Origin: an uncultured Aquimarina sp.
GTDB lineage: Bacteria; Bacteroidota; Bacteroidia; Flavobacteriales; Flavobacteriaceae
NCBI GenBank assembly: GCA_947503135.1
Contig: CANNCQ010000002.1
Span: forward strand, 72,643 to 136,642
Length of the DNA stretch: 64,000 bases
Direction: 5' to 3'
Part shown: positions 35,554 to 44,304 of the stretch, one piece after another
Numbering within the stretch: the first letter of the stretch is position 1
How the letters are laid out: every line of letters begins with the position of its first letter
Translations under genes and position numbers: made by a program
Notes under the pieces: model-generated
The model's input: the letters and a program-made list of their open reading frames with translations, nothing else
Database searches by the model: none
What the model was told of the DNA's origin: nothing

Positions 35554-38313
35554 TTAATTTCTTTGATTATTTTTTGTGGAATCAAACACATAGTTAATTA
35601 CTTCACTGTGGCGACGTTTAGAACGCGTAGCACTACCAGCAGAAGGTGCCCCATAAGGCCTACGAGTAGCAAATCTAAAGTTAGCTGCTTTGTCGTAATG
35701 CATTATCATATGCGACATTGCTCCCATATTTCTTGGCTCTTCCTGAGCCCAAACAACATCTTCGGCATTGTATTTTTCAATAATAGCATTCATCTGTTCT
35801 ATAGGTAAAGGGAACAGTTGTTCTATCCTAACAAGAGCCACATCATTTCTTTTTAGATTTTCTCTTTCTTCAAGTAAATCATAATAAAACTTACCTGTAC
35901 AGAAAACTAATGTTTTTATAGTATCAGCTTTAGCTGTGGCGTCATCAATTAACATCTCAAAACTACCTTTGGCAAAAGCTTCTTTTGTAGAAACTACTTT
36001 AGGGTTTCTAAGCAAACTTTTTGGAGTAAACACAATTAAAGGTTTACGAAATTCAGCTTTAATTTGTCTTCTTAATAAGTGAAAAAGATTTGCAGGAGTG
36101 GTTACATCGGCTATATACATATTGTCTTTGGCGCATAACTGAAGGTAACGTTCCATACGTGCAGAAGAATGTTCCGCACCTTGACCTTCATATCCATGTG
36201 GTAATAGCATAACTAAACCATTTTGCATTTTCCATTTATCCTCAGCAGCAGAAATGTATTGGTCTATCATAATTTGAGCTCCATTACTGAAGTCACCAAA
36301 TTGGGCTTCCCAAATAGTTAATGTTTTTGGACTCGCCATAGCATAACCATAGTCAAAACCTACAACACCATATTCTGATAAAAAGGAATTGTATACATAA
36401 AAATCACCTTGACCTTCACCTAAATGATTTAATAATTCAACCTCTTCCTCGCTGTCTTCAACTTTAACAACCGCATGACGATGTGAAAAAGTACCACGTT
36501 CAACATCTTGACCACTTAATCGAATATCAAAACCTTCTTTCAGTAAAGATCCATAGGCAAGTAGTTCACCCATAGCCCAATCAAGTCTATTGGTTTCGAA
36601 ATACATCTTCTTTCTATCAGCAATTACTTTTGTTGCTTTACGATAGAATTTTTTATCGCTTGGTAAAGTAGTTATTACTTCAGCGATTTCGTCAAGTTGT
36701 TTTTGTGAAAACGTAGTGTCAATCGTTTCGATCATACGTTTTTCATCTACACGCGTGTAGTCTTTCCAATCATCTTCCATGAAAGGAGTAATAACGGTTT
36801 TGTCTTCTTTACGTGAGCTTTCTAGTTCTTTTTCAAGATTGTTTTTGTATTCTTTTTCAATTTTAGGAACAAATGAAGCATCAATAACTCCTTCCGAAAT
36901 TAGCTTATCGGCGTAAATATCACGAGAGTTTTTGTGTTTAGCAATTGCTTTATAAAGTTTAGGTTGTGTAAAACGAGGTTCATCCCCTTCGTTATGCCCA
37001 TATTTTCTATAACCTAGTAAATCGATAAATACATCACGTTTAAATTTCATACGATAATCTAAGGCAAAATTTATAGCGTGAACTACAGCTTCAGCATCAT
37101 CGGCATTTACGTGTAAAACAGGAGATAAAGTTACTTTAGCCACATCAGTACAATAGGTAGATGAGCGCGCATCTAAATAATTTGTAGTGAAGCCAATTTG
37201 GTTGTTTACTACAATATGTATTGTTCCAGCAGTTTTGTAGCCATCTAAACGAGACATTTGTGTAATTTCGTATGCAATACCTTGTCCTGCAATGGCAGCG
37301 TCTCCATGTATTATAATAGGAAGTACTTCCGAGAAATTTTCTTTGTGATTTCGATCTTGTTTAGCACGCGCAATACCTTCGACAACGGCACCAACAGTTT
37401 CTAAATGCGATGGGTTAGGAGCAATACTCATATTTATTTCAGCTCCATTAGCACTTTTGCGAGTACCTGTCCAGCCCATATGATATTTTACATCACCATC
37501 AAAAATATCTTCATCATAGTCTTTACCGTCAAATTCACTAAAAATATCCTTAGCACTTTTTCCAAAAATATTTGTAAGTGTACTTAAACGGCCACGGTGT
37601 GCCATACCTAAAACAAATTCTTTTACACCATTATTAGCTGCTTGTTCCAATAATTGATCAAGAGCTGGTATTAAAGCTTCGCCACCCTCTAAAGAAAAAC
37701 GTTTTTGACCTACATATTTTGTATGTAGAAAGTTTTCAAAAGAAACGGCTTCGTTTAGTTTCTTTAAAATATCTTTTTTTTCTTCAGCAGAAAAATCAGT
37801 TCTATTTCCGTTGGCGTTTAATTTATCTTGTATCCACTGTCGTTCGTCAGGCCTTCGAATATACATGTATTCAACACCAATTGATTCGCAGTAAATTCGA
37901 TCTAAATGATTAATAATTGTTTTTAGCGAAACAGGTCCTAACCCAATAATTTCACCTGCATTAAAAACTGTTGATAAATCGTTTTGATTTAATCCAAAGC
38001 TTTCTAAAGCTAAAGTAGGGCTGTATTTTCTGCGTTCACGAACAGGGTTGGTTTTTGTAAATAAATGTCCTCGCGTGCGGTAACCGTCTATTAATTGAAC
38101 TACCTGAAATTCTTTTTGTACGTTTTCAGGGATTAGTCCTGCAGGCAAATCTGCCTCCGAAGAAACATCATCGGCACTTTCTAAACCAAAATCAAATCCT
38201 TGAAAAAAAGCTTTCCAACTAGGTTCTATACTGTCGGGGCTTTGTAAATATTGTTCATACAGTTCAGCAAAATATGCTGAAGAAGCTGCATTTAAAAATG
38301 AAAATTTATCCAT
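35554..38313 (-). CDS. sucA: 2-oxoglutarate dehydrogenase E1 component
   Basis: Thiamine-diphosphate-dependent decarboxylase of the TCA cycle, 919 residues, typical length. The N-terminus FSFLNAASSAYFAELYEQYL is the E2-interaction region. Further motifs are GMAHRGRLSTLTN, IHGDAAIAGQGIAYE (TPP/Mg site) and VVNNQIGFTT, with GHNEGDEPRFTQP later in the chain. The transketolase-like domain contains SHRHAVVKVED and PHGYEGQGAEHSSAR. A TAATTTTG box 36 bases upstream is a likely promoter for the sucAB operon. Confidence 0.96.
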   Translation of the reverse strand: MDKFSFLNAASSAYFAELYEQYLQSPDSIEPSWKAFFQGFDFGLESADDVSSEADLPAGLIPENVQKEFQVVQLIDGYRTRGHLFTKTNPVRERRKYSPTLALESFGLNQNDLSTVFNAGEIIGLGPVSLKTIINHLDRIYCESIGVEYMYIRRPDERQWIQDKLNANGNRTDFSAEEKKDILKKLNEAVSFENFLHTKYVGQKRFSLEGGEALIPALDQLLEQAANNGVKEFVLGMAHRGRLSTLTNIFGKSAKDIFSEFDGKDYDEDIFDGDVKYHMGWTGTRKSANGAEINMSIAPNPSHLETVGAVVEGIARAKQDRNHKENFSEVLPIIIHGDAAIAGQGIAYEITQMSRLDGYKTAGTIHIVVNNQIGFTTNYLDARSSTYCTDVAKVTLSPVLHVNADDAEAVVHAINFALDYRMKFKRDVFIDLLGYRKYGHNEGDEPRFTQPKLYKAIAKHKNSRDIYADKLISEGVIDASFVPKIEKEYKNNLEKELESSRKEDKTVITPFMEDDWKDYTRVDEKRMIETIDTTFSQKQLDEIAEVITTLPSDKKFYRKATKVIADRKKMYFETNRLDWAMGELLAYGSLLKEGFDIRLSGQDVERGTFSHRHAVVKVEDSEEEVELLNHLGEGQGDFYVYNSFLSEYGVVGFDYGYAMASPKTLTIWEAQFGDFSNGAQIMIDQYISAAEDKWKMQNGLVMLLPHGYEGQGAEHSSARMERYLQLCAKDNMYIADVTTPANLFHLLRRQIKAEFRKPLIVFTPKSLLRNPKVVSTKEAFAKGSFEMLIDDATAKADTIKTLVFCTGKFYYDLLEERENLKRNDVALVRIEQLFPLPIEQMNAIIEKYNAEDVVWAQEEPRNMGAMSHMIMHYDKAANFRFATRRPYGAPSAGSATRSKRRHSEVINYVFDSTKNNQRN

Positions 38314-38348
38314 CTATGTACCTAGTGGTGTTAATCTTAAATATCTTT

Positions 38349-38356
38349 CAAAATTA
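38349..38356 (-). promoter_or_regulatory. Candidate -7 box of sucAB
   Basis: TAATTTTG on the minus strand, a full TAnnTTTG match, placed about 36 bases ahead of the sucA start. No good -33 element. Confidence 0.4.
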
Positions 38357-38441
38357 CAACTTACATGACTATAATCCGTAGAATTATCTATATTTATAGC
38401 CGTGATTTGTTGATTATTTAGTAAATAAAACCAAAAATATT

Positions 38442-38966
38442 ATGAATTTTAAAAGAATACTGTTTATTAGTTTATTAATAACAATTAAATATACTGCTTT
38501 TTCTCAAGTTGATGCTTCCTCAAAAAAAAATTTTTGGGAAAATGTGAGGTATGGTGGTAGGGTCAATTTAGGTTTTTCAAATAGGAGTACTAATATTGTT
38601 TTAGCTCCTGCAGCGATTTATCAATTTAATCCTAAGGTAGCTGCTGGTGGAAGTATAAGTTTTGGATATGCAAATTTTAGAGATGCTAACGTTAAACAGT
38701 TTAATTACGGAGCATCGGCAATATTTATATATAATCCATTTAGGGAACTACAACTTTCTGCAGAATTAGAGCAAACATTTGTAAATCGTACCCTCGAATT
38801 GCCTGGGCGTGATGAAAAGGACAGCTTTAATTTCCCTGCATTTTACTTAGGAGCAGGATATCGATTAGGCAATATATCTGTGGGTTTTAGATACGATGTA
38901 TTGTTTAATGAAGATAGAAGCATCTATAATTCAGCAATAACTCCATTTGTAGGTGTGTTTTTTTAG
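38442..38966 (+). CDS. Small outer-membrane beta-barrel protein
   Basis: A 174-residue exported protein with a signal peptide ending near YTAFSQ and about eight amphipathic strands: RYGGRVNLGFSN, NIVLAPAAIYQF, VAAGGSISFGYA, NYGASAIFIYN, LQLSAELEQTF, AFYLGAGYRLG, ISVGFRYDVLF and a final strand ending in Phe-Phe. The pattern predicts an eight-stranded barrel of OmpX/PorT-like size. In Flavobacteria such genes next to sucA are sometimes named 'alpha-ketoglutarate decarboxylase', which the sequence does not support. Function unknown. Confidence 0.75.
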   Translation: MNFKRILFISLLITIKYTAFSQVDASSKKNFWENVRYGGRVNLGFSNRSTNIVLAPAAIYQFNPKVAAGGSISFGYANFRDANVKQFNYGASAIFIYNPFRELQLSAELEQTFVNRTLELPGRDEKDSFNFPAFYLGAGYRLGNISVGFRYDVLFNEDRSIYNSAITPFVGVFF

Positions 38967-39077
38967 TAGCGCATTGTAGAGTATTAATATTTAAGAACTC
39001 AATTTTTTATTTTAATTTTTGACGCTAATTAATTAGTATGTCCTAATATTGTAGTGATTTTAAAATAATTATTACTA

Positions 39078-39632
39078 ATGAAATTTAGCTTCATCATGTT
39101 TGCTTCAGCCTTTTTGATATTGAGCTGTACAAAAAAGACCAATCCTTTTTTAATAACACCTAATAGTATAGGGTCATTAACAAAAGAAAGTAAAGTCCAA
39201 GAATTAGAGACAATCTTTGAAAAAGATTCTATTGTAAAACACGTTGCGGGAGATGAGTTTACAGGAAATACAAATGATATTGAAATTTTTGAAATGACTA
39301 CAGGTAAACCTTTAATTAGTTTGGAACCTACGGAGCAATTTGATTCAATTGCAACCATAAAATCAATTCGCATTTTAGATAATAGGTTTACATCTGAAAA
39401 AGGGTTAAACTTAGGGAGCACTTTTAAGGATATTAAAGAAAATTATAAAATTTCTAAAATATCAAATACCCTTGGATCTGTAATTGTTACAATAAATGAG
39501 TTAAACGCATTTGTAGTTATCAGTAAAACAGAATTACCAAGTGATTTAAGGTTTGATACTTCATCAATTGTTGAAGAAGCTCAGATACCCGACACCGCTA
39601 AAATTAAATACTTTTGGTTGGATTGGGATTAG
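39078..39632 (+). CDS. Hypothetical lipoprotein
   Basis: A 184-residue protein with a lipoprotein signal (FLILSC, acylated Cys near residue 17). I do not recognise a family. The mature part alternates charged and beta-rich segments and mentions no catalytic motif. Its stop is 40 bases ahead of the hydrolase gene on the same strand, so the two could be co-transcribed. It is a real gene judging by the signal peptide and the length of the open frame. Confidence 0.65.
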   Translation: MKFSFIMFASAFLILSCTKKTNPFLITPNSIGSLTKESKVQELETIFEKDSIVKHVAGDEFTGNTNDIEIFEMTTGKPLISLEPTEQFDSIATIKSIRILDNRFTSEKGLNLGSTFKDIKENYKISKISNTLGSVIVTINELNAFVVISKTELPSDLRFDTSSIVEEAQIPDTAKIKYFWLDWD

Positions 39633-39672
39633 TAGTAAAGCTTAATCATTACTATCCATACACCTATATTAA

Positions 39673-40512
39673 ATGAAGAAGCTGATACTAAAATGCATTC
39701 CATTTTTAATTGGAAAAAAATTACAAATTCAAAGCTTTTTTAATTCCGAAAAGGCAGTAGAAACAGCGTTTAACTTATTTTGTACTCCAAGAAAAGGACG
39801 TGTACGCCCTCAAGAAAAAGATTTTTTGGAATCAGCTGACAGTGTTAAAATTGAAACTAATAGTCATACAATTCAAGTATATCATTGGGAAGGCACAGGA
39901 AAAACAGTAATGTTACTTCATGGTTGGGAAAGTAATAGTTATAGATGGCGTTTTTTAGTGCCTTTGTTACAAAAACAAAAATATAATATACTGGCTGTAG
40001 ATGCTCCTGCGCAAGGCGCTTCAAGCGGAAAACAACTCAGTGTACCTTTGTATACGGAATGTGTTAAGGATATTGCTGAAATTTATAACCCAGAAATTAT
40101 TATGGGGCATTCTTTAGGCGGAATGACAGCTATTTATTACCAATATTTAGTTCAATCGTCAGCAATAAAAAAAATTATTACACTTGGGCCACCTTCAGAG
40201 TTGAATTTATTTATGAAAGGTTTTCAAACCACATTGAGACTTTCAGATAAATTTATGCAAAAAATGAATACATACCTTCACGGAAGGTTTGGTTTTTATG
40301 CTGAAGAATTTTCAATAGCTAATTTTGCAAAAGAATTAAAAGTAGAAGGGCTATTGGTTTTAGAAAAATACGACCCATTGGCACCTTATTTACTTTCTAC
40401 AAAAATAGCTCGTAATTGGAATAATTGTGAATTATTTACAGTTGAAAATATAGGGCACTCATTACAATCTAAGGAAATCAATAAAAAAATAGTATCTTAT
40501 TTAGAAGCTTAA
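39673..40512 (+). CDS. Alpha/beta hydrolase
   Basis: A 279-residue alpha/beta-fold hydrolase. The oxyanion region is LLHGWESNSYRW near residue 80. The nucleophile elbow GHSLGGMTA is near residue 155, with Ser as the catalytic residue. A late Asp (KYDPLAPY) and a terminal His (ENIGHSLQ) complete a plausible triad. No signal peptide. The substrate is not inferable. Confidence 0.82.
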   Translation: MKKLILKCIPFLIGKKLQIQSFFNSEKAVETAFNLFCTPRKGRVRPQEKDFLESADSVKIETNSHTIQVYHWEGTGKTVMLLHGWESNSYRWRFLVPLLQKQKYNILAVDAPAQGASSGKQLSVPLYTECVKDIAEIYNPEIIMGHSLGGMTAIYYQYLVQSSAIKKIITLGPPSELNLFMKGFQTTLRLSDKFMQKMNTYLHGRFGFYAEEFSIANFAKELKVEGLLVLEKYDPLAPYLLSTKIARNWNNCELFTVENIGHSLQSKEINKKIVSYLEA

Positions 40513-40604
40513 AATTAAACTATAATTTGATAGTGAATTGTAAAGTTGTTTAACTGTATTGTATTTAATAAGTTTACAATAAATAGAAATACCTTCATTA
40601 TAAA

Positions 40605-41459
40605 ATGAATAAAATAATATTATTAATTCATTGCCCCGATCAGCAAGGAATTATAGCTAAAGTAACAAATTTAATTGCAGAGTCTAAAGGCAATACGGTT
40701 TACTTGGAACAACATGTAGATACTGATGAAGGCGCTTTTTTTATGCGTTTAGAATGTGAATTTCTTCCAGAATCAAAAGCTTTAGAATTGTTTAAAAAAC
40801 GCTTTTCAGAAGAAATAGCTATCCCAAATAAAATGGAGTGGCAAATGTTTGACCCTTCGGTGAAACCTAAAATGGCAATATTTGTGTCTAAATATTCGCA
40901 TTGTTTGTATGATATTTTAGGAAGACATGCCGCAGGAGAATTAGATGTTGATATCCCAATTATAATTAGTAATCATAAGGACATGGCCGAAGTAGCAGCT
41001 AATTTTCAAATACCTTATGCTTATATACCCGTAAATAAATCAAATAAAATAGAGGCAGAAGCTAAGCAAATTGAATTATTGAAAAAGAAGAAAGTTGATT
41101 TTATAGTGTTGGCACGTTATATGCAAATTTTATCAGGTGACTTTGTAAACCATTACACTAATAAAGTAATCAATATTCATCATTCTTTTTTACCGGCTTT
41201 CCCAGGGGCAAAGCCTTATCATTCGGCACATAATCGAGGGGTTAAAATTATAGGAGCGACGTCGCATTATGTGACTTCAGATTTAGATGAAGGGCCAATA
41301 ATTGAGCAAGAAGTTGTAAAAGTAAAGCATACACATAGCATTAATGATTTCATTGCAAAAGGACGTGATGTCGAAAAAATTGTTCTTTCAAGGGGAATTA
41401 AACATCATATTAAACGTAAAGTTTTGGTTTATAATAACAAAACAGTAGTTTTCGATTAA
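40605..41459 (+). CDS. purU: Formyltetrahydrofolate deformylase
   Basis: Hydrolyses 10-formyl-tetrahydrofolate to formate and tetrahydrofolate, balancing one-carbon pools. The 284 residues contain an N-terminal ACT domain (residues 1-75, CPDQQGIIAKVTNLIAE) and a formyltransferase-type catalytic domain. That domain has INIHHSFLPAFPGAKPYHSA and GATSHYVTSDLDEGPIIEQ, holding the catalytic His and Asp. This two-domain order separates PurU from PurN. It is followed by the DUF4197 lipoprotein 25 bases later. Confidence 0.94.
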   Translation: MNKIILLIHCPDQQGIIAKVTNLIAESKGNTVYLEQHVDTDEGAFFMRLECEFLPESKALELFKKRFSEEIAIPNKMEWQMFDPSVKPKMAIFVSKYSHCLYDILGRHAAGELDVDIPIIISNHKDMAEVAANFQIPYAYIPVNKSNKIEAEAKQIELLKKKKVDFIVLARYMQILSGDFVNHYTNKVINIHHSFLPAFPGAKPYHSAHNRGVKIIGATSHYVTSDLDEGPIIEQEVVKVKHTHSINDFIAKGRDVEKIVLSRGIKHHIKRKVLVYNNKTVVFD

Positions 41460-41484
41460 TTAATAACACCTAAAAACAGATAAG

Positions 41485-42219
41485 ATGAAAAAAATTATAC
41501 TAGCATTAAGTTTATTATTTCTTTGTAGTTGTGCCGAATTACAACATGTAATAAATAATTTACCAGAAGGTACTTTAGGAGGGCAAACTTCCAGTGGATT
41601 GTCTAATGAATACATAGCAGGAGGACTTCGACAAGCATTAGATAAAGGAATTGATTTACAGGTAAGCAAATTAACTTCTAAAGATGGTTTTTTAAAGAAT
41701 GACTTAGTTAAAATTTTATTACCTGCAGAATTGCAAAAAGTAGACAATAGTTTGCGTAAAATTGGTTTAAGCAAATTAGCAGATGAGGGTTTAAAAGTGC
41801 TAAATCGTGCTGCCGAAGATGCGGTAGGAACAGCAACTCCTATTTTTGTAAATGCAGTTAAGCAAATGTCATTTGCAGATGCTAAAAATATTTTAATAGG
41901 TAATAATAATGCAGCTACACAATATTTAAATCAAAAGACAAACACGGTTTTATATCAAAAATTTACTCCAGTTATTCAAAACTCTTTAGGAAAAGTAGGA
42001 GCAACTAAAGTATGGTCAAATATAATTGCTAAATATAATACAATCCCATTTACTCAAAAAGTAAACCCAGATTTGACGGACTACGTAACAAAACAGGCTT
42101 TATCAGGAGTGTTTAAGATGATTGGTATTGAGGAAGAAAAAATTAGAACTCAGTTAAATTCAAGAACCACCGATGTGTTAAGGAAAGTATTTTCTTTGCA
42201 AGATCAGTTAAAAAGATAG
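41485..42219 (+). CDS. DUF4197 lipoprotein
   Basis: A 244-residue protein with a lipoprotein signal (LLFLCSC, Cys near residue 15-16). The mature part is helical, with the DUF4197 features GLRQALDKGIDLQVSKL, LPAELQKVDNSLRKIGL and a C-terminal ALSGVFKMIGIEEEKIR. The family is found in proteobacteria and Bacteroidota; its function is unknown. It ends ahead of a very strong bidirectional terminator. Confidence 0.83.
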   Translation: MKKIILALSLLFLCSCAELQHVINNLPEGTLGGQTSSGLSNEYIAGGLRQALDKGIDLQVSKLTSKDGFLKNDLVKILLPAELQKVDNSLRKIGLSKLADEGLKVLNRAAEDAVGTATPIFVNAVKQMSFADAKNILIGNNNAATQYLNQKTNTVLYQKFTPVIQNSLGKVGATKVWSNIIAKYNTIPFTQKVNPDLTDYVTKQALSGVFKMIGIEEEKIRTQLNSRTTDVLRKVFSLQDQLKR

Positions 42220-42242
42220 TAATTCTTTCGTTTTTTAGCATT

Positions 42243-42282
42243 TAAAAAAACCCAAAGCAACTAGTTGTTTTGGGTTTTTTTA
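42243..42282. terminator. Bidirectional terminator overlapping the end of the DUF1456 gene
   Basis: A nearly perfect 40-base inverted repeat centred on CTAG at 42261-42264 with a single G-T wobble (42257/42268), flanked by runs of 7 A and 7 T. It lies between the convergent DUF4197 and DUF1456 genes. Its right arm lies inside the last codons of the DUF1456 gene, whose TAG stop is the centre of the repeat. Confidence 0.88.
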
Positions 42283-42521
42283 TTTGGTTCTTTTTTGGGC
42301 ATAGGACCTCTTAAGTGAATTATTAATCCATTTAAAAAATTTCTAAGAATTTGATCACCACATTCTACATATTTGGGATGTGTTTCATTTCTAAAAAAAG
42401 CTCCTAACTCGCTCTTAGTAACTTTAAAATCTACTAAAGCACAAATTTTTACAATATCGTCATCACGAAGTTTATGTGCTACTCTTAATTTTTTAAAAAT
42501 ATCATTGTTTGTTAATCCCAT
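42261..42521 (-). CDS. DUF1456 (YehS-like) single-repeat protein
   Basis: An 86-residue protein beginning MGLTNNDIFKKLRVAHKLRDDDIV and containing KSELGAFFRNETHPKYVECGDQ, the DUF1456 pattern. E. coli YehS carries two such repeats in about 156 residues; only one is present here. It is 64 bases downstream of the ABC ATPase gene on the same strand and could be read through with it. Function unknown. Confidence 0.78.
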   Translation of the reverse strand: MGLTNNDIFKKLRVAHKLRDDDIVKICALVDFKVTKSELGAFFRNETHPKYVECGDQILRNFLNGLIIHLRGPMPKKEPNKKTQNN

Positions 42522-42585
42522 ACAGCAAATATAGTTAGTTGTTTGTTTTAAAAAAGCTTTTCATTATCTAATAGCGTTTAAAAGG

Positions 42586-43410
42586 CTATTGCAGCATAGC
42601 CGCTTTTACTTGTTTTACAACTTCTAAATGGCCTACACCAAAACTTTTCCAGGCAAGTTCTAATTCTTTCATATCAAAATGCTTAATTATTGTGCCATAA
42701 GGCATTTTAACACCATTAACTTCGGGATAACCAATTACATAAATACTATCAGCTAGTTCTACCGCTAAATCAATATCATGTGTGGAATAAATGATAGTGT
42801 TATATTCATGTGAAGAAGTAATTAATTTAAAAGCATTTTTAACATCTTCAATATTTCCAACATCTAAACCGGAAAAAGGTTCATCTAAAACCATATAATG
42901 TCCAGAACAAAATATCTGTTCAATCAAAGCTGTCCTTTGTTTTTGTCCACCAGAAAGTTCGGAAGGATATTGATCTTTTACAGATTCAAGTCCCCAGTCT
43001 TTTAAGTAAGAAGCAATTTGTAAATGTTTCTCTTCATCAGTTAATTCTTTTTTTCTTAAAGCAAATTTTAAAGCCTGATAAACTGTTTTATTTCTGAATA
43101 GTGTATATTTTTGATCAACAAAACCAATATCACCTTCATGGACTTCTTTAGCGTCATTGCCATTTCCAGTTCTTGTATTAGCGATTAGGATTTTCCCCGT
43201 AGTTGGTTTTACTAACCCCGTTAAGGCTCGGAATAAAGTAGATTTACCAGTTCCTGATCTACCTACAATAGCGATAATTTGCCCCGTAACTTCGTTATTT
43301 CTTACCACATCTTTTTCAGAGAAACTAATGTCTTTTATTATTGTTTTATCTCCATATACAACACTTAAATTATCTACATAAAGGAGTGTGTTTTCAGTAT
43401 TATATTTCAT
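42586..43410 (-). CDS. ABC transporter ATP-binding protein of the OmpA-linked transport cluster
   Basis: A 274-residue ABC ATPase. Motifs in order: Walker A GRSGTGKST (about residue 50), Q-loop GFVDQKYTLF, signature LSGGQKQR, Walker B YMVLDEPFSGLD, and H-loop YSTHD. Similarity is to nitrate/sulfonate/taurine importers (SsuB/TauB), matching the permease five bases upstream. Together they would form the inner-membrane engine for the OmpA-fused binding protein at 44305-46119. The intragenic loop after the first strands (about residues 30-40) is slightly longer than usual. The substrate is unknown. Confidence 0.9.
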   Translation of the reverse strand: MKYNTENTLLYVDNLSVVYGDKTIIKDISFSEKDVVRNNEVTGQIIAIVGRSGTGKSTLFRALTGLVKPTTGKILIANTRTGNGNDAKEVHEGDIGFVDQKYTLFRNKTVYQALKFALRKKELTDEEKHLQIASYLKDWGLESVKDQYPSELSGGQKQRTALIEQIFCSGHYMVLDEPFSGLDVGNIEDVKNAFKLITSSHEYNTIIYSTHDIDLAVELADSIYVIGYPEVNGVKMPYGTIIKHFDMKELELAWKSFGVGHLEVVKQVKAAMLQ

Positions 43411-43415
43411 ACAAT

Positions 43416-44186
43416 TTAAATTTTTGAATATCTAAAAAAGGCTTTTCTTAAATAATCTAATGTGAAGTCTATAAAAAGTCCAACAACTAATATTACTATT
43501 TGCAAAGCAATAATTCTACCGTGATTCATAAATTTATCTGAATTTTTTATAAGAAATCCTAATCCACCAGCAGCAACAAGAATGGATTCAACAGTAACTA
43601 ACATCATCCAAACAATTGCTAAATTTTGTCTTACAACATCTATTACAAAATCTATTCTTCCTTTAATAACTACCTCCCATAAAACCTCCCAACGATTACA
43701 GCCTAAAGAACGAGCATGATCAAATTCTTCTTGTGGTATAGCATTTACCATACTAAGAAGTGATGTTGTTAAGTAGGTGCTCATAAAAACAACTAACACC
43801 CATATTTGCATACTTCTAGCATCATTAATAAGAATAGATAAGTAAAATGTTATTCCAGTAAGTGGTAGGTACCGCAGCTTGCTTATTGTTTTAGCAATTG
43901 GCTTTACAACAGGTACTGTTGAGAAATAACTAATAGCCAGTGATATTACAATAGCAATAATAATAGCAGTTAAACATAAATATAATGAACTAAATATGTG
44001 TACAACTAAGCCTTCTTTATAAAGTTCTGACAATCCGTTTAAAACTTGGTTAGGAGAGGGGAAAAGGTGTCTTTCTCCAATACTTGCAATAAACCATATA
44101 CTAAGTATAAATAAAATCCAACAAGCTGAAATTATCCACCTACTGTTTTTGCTAATTACCTCAAAAGGAGTGATTATTTTCTTCAT
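43416..44186 (-). CDS. ABC transporter permease, SsuC/TauC type
   Basis: A 256-residue inner-membrane protein with about six membrane helices and the EAA coupling loop (EEFDHARSLGCNRWEVLWEV, near residue 160), placing it in the binding-protein-dependent permease family used for sulfonates, taurine, nitrate and thiamine precursors. It is 5 bases before the ATPase gene. A strong terminator (44248-44285) separates it from the binding-protein fusion. A near-consensus TACATTTA at 44218-44211 may provide separate transcription. Confidence 0.88.
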   Translation of the reverse strand: MKKIITPFEVISKNSRWIISACWILFILSIWFIASIGERHLFPSPNQVLNGLSELYKEGLVVHIFSSLYLCLTAIIIAIVISLAISYFSTVPVVKPIAKTISKLRYLPLTGITFYLSILINDARSMQIWVLVVFMSTYLTTSLLSMVNAIPQEEFDHARSLGCNRWEVLWEVVIKGRIDFVIDVVRQNLAIVWMMLVTVESILVAAGGLGFLIKNSDKFMNHGRIIALQIVILVVGLFIDFTLDYLRKAFFRYSKI

Positions 44187-44247
44187 TAATTTGATAGTTT
44201 TAAATGTAAAAAGCTTTGAACTATTTTTAGTTTCTTGTTTTAAATCA

Positions 44248-44285
44248 AAAACGCCCTAAATTATTGAATCTATTTAGGGCGTTTT
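44248..44285 (-). terminator. Terminator inside the ABC/OmpA gene cluster
   Basis: Perfect 14-bp arms AAAACGCCCTAAAT (44248-44261) and ATTTAGGGCGTTTT (44272-44285) with a 10-base loop; on the minus strand the hairpin is followed by a U run. It lies 20 bases after the stop of the binding protein/OmpA gene and ahead of the permease. Confidence 0.85.
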
Positions 44286-44304
44286 ATTATCAATATTTAT
44301 ATGT

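Noticed and set aside
39029..39421. 130-codon minus-strand frame opposite the hypothetical lipoprotein
   Set aside because: The plus-strand frame starts with a lipoprotein signal; the antisense frame has no such support.
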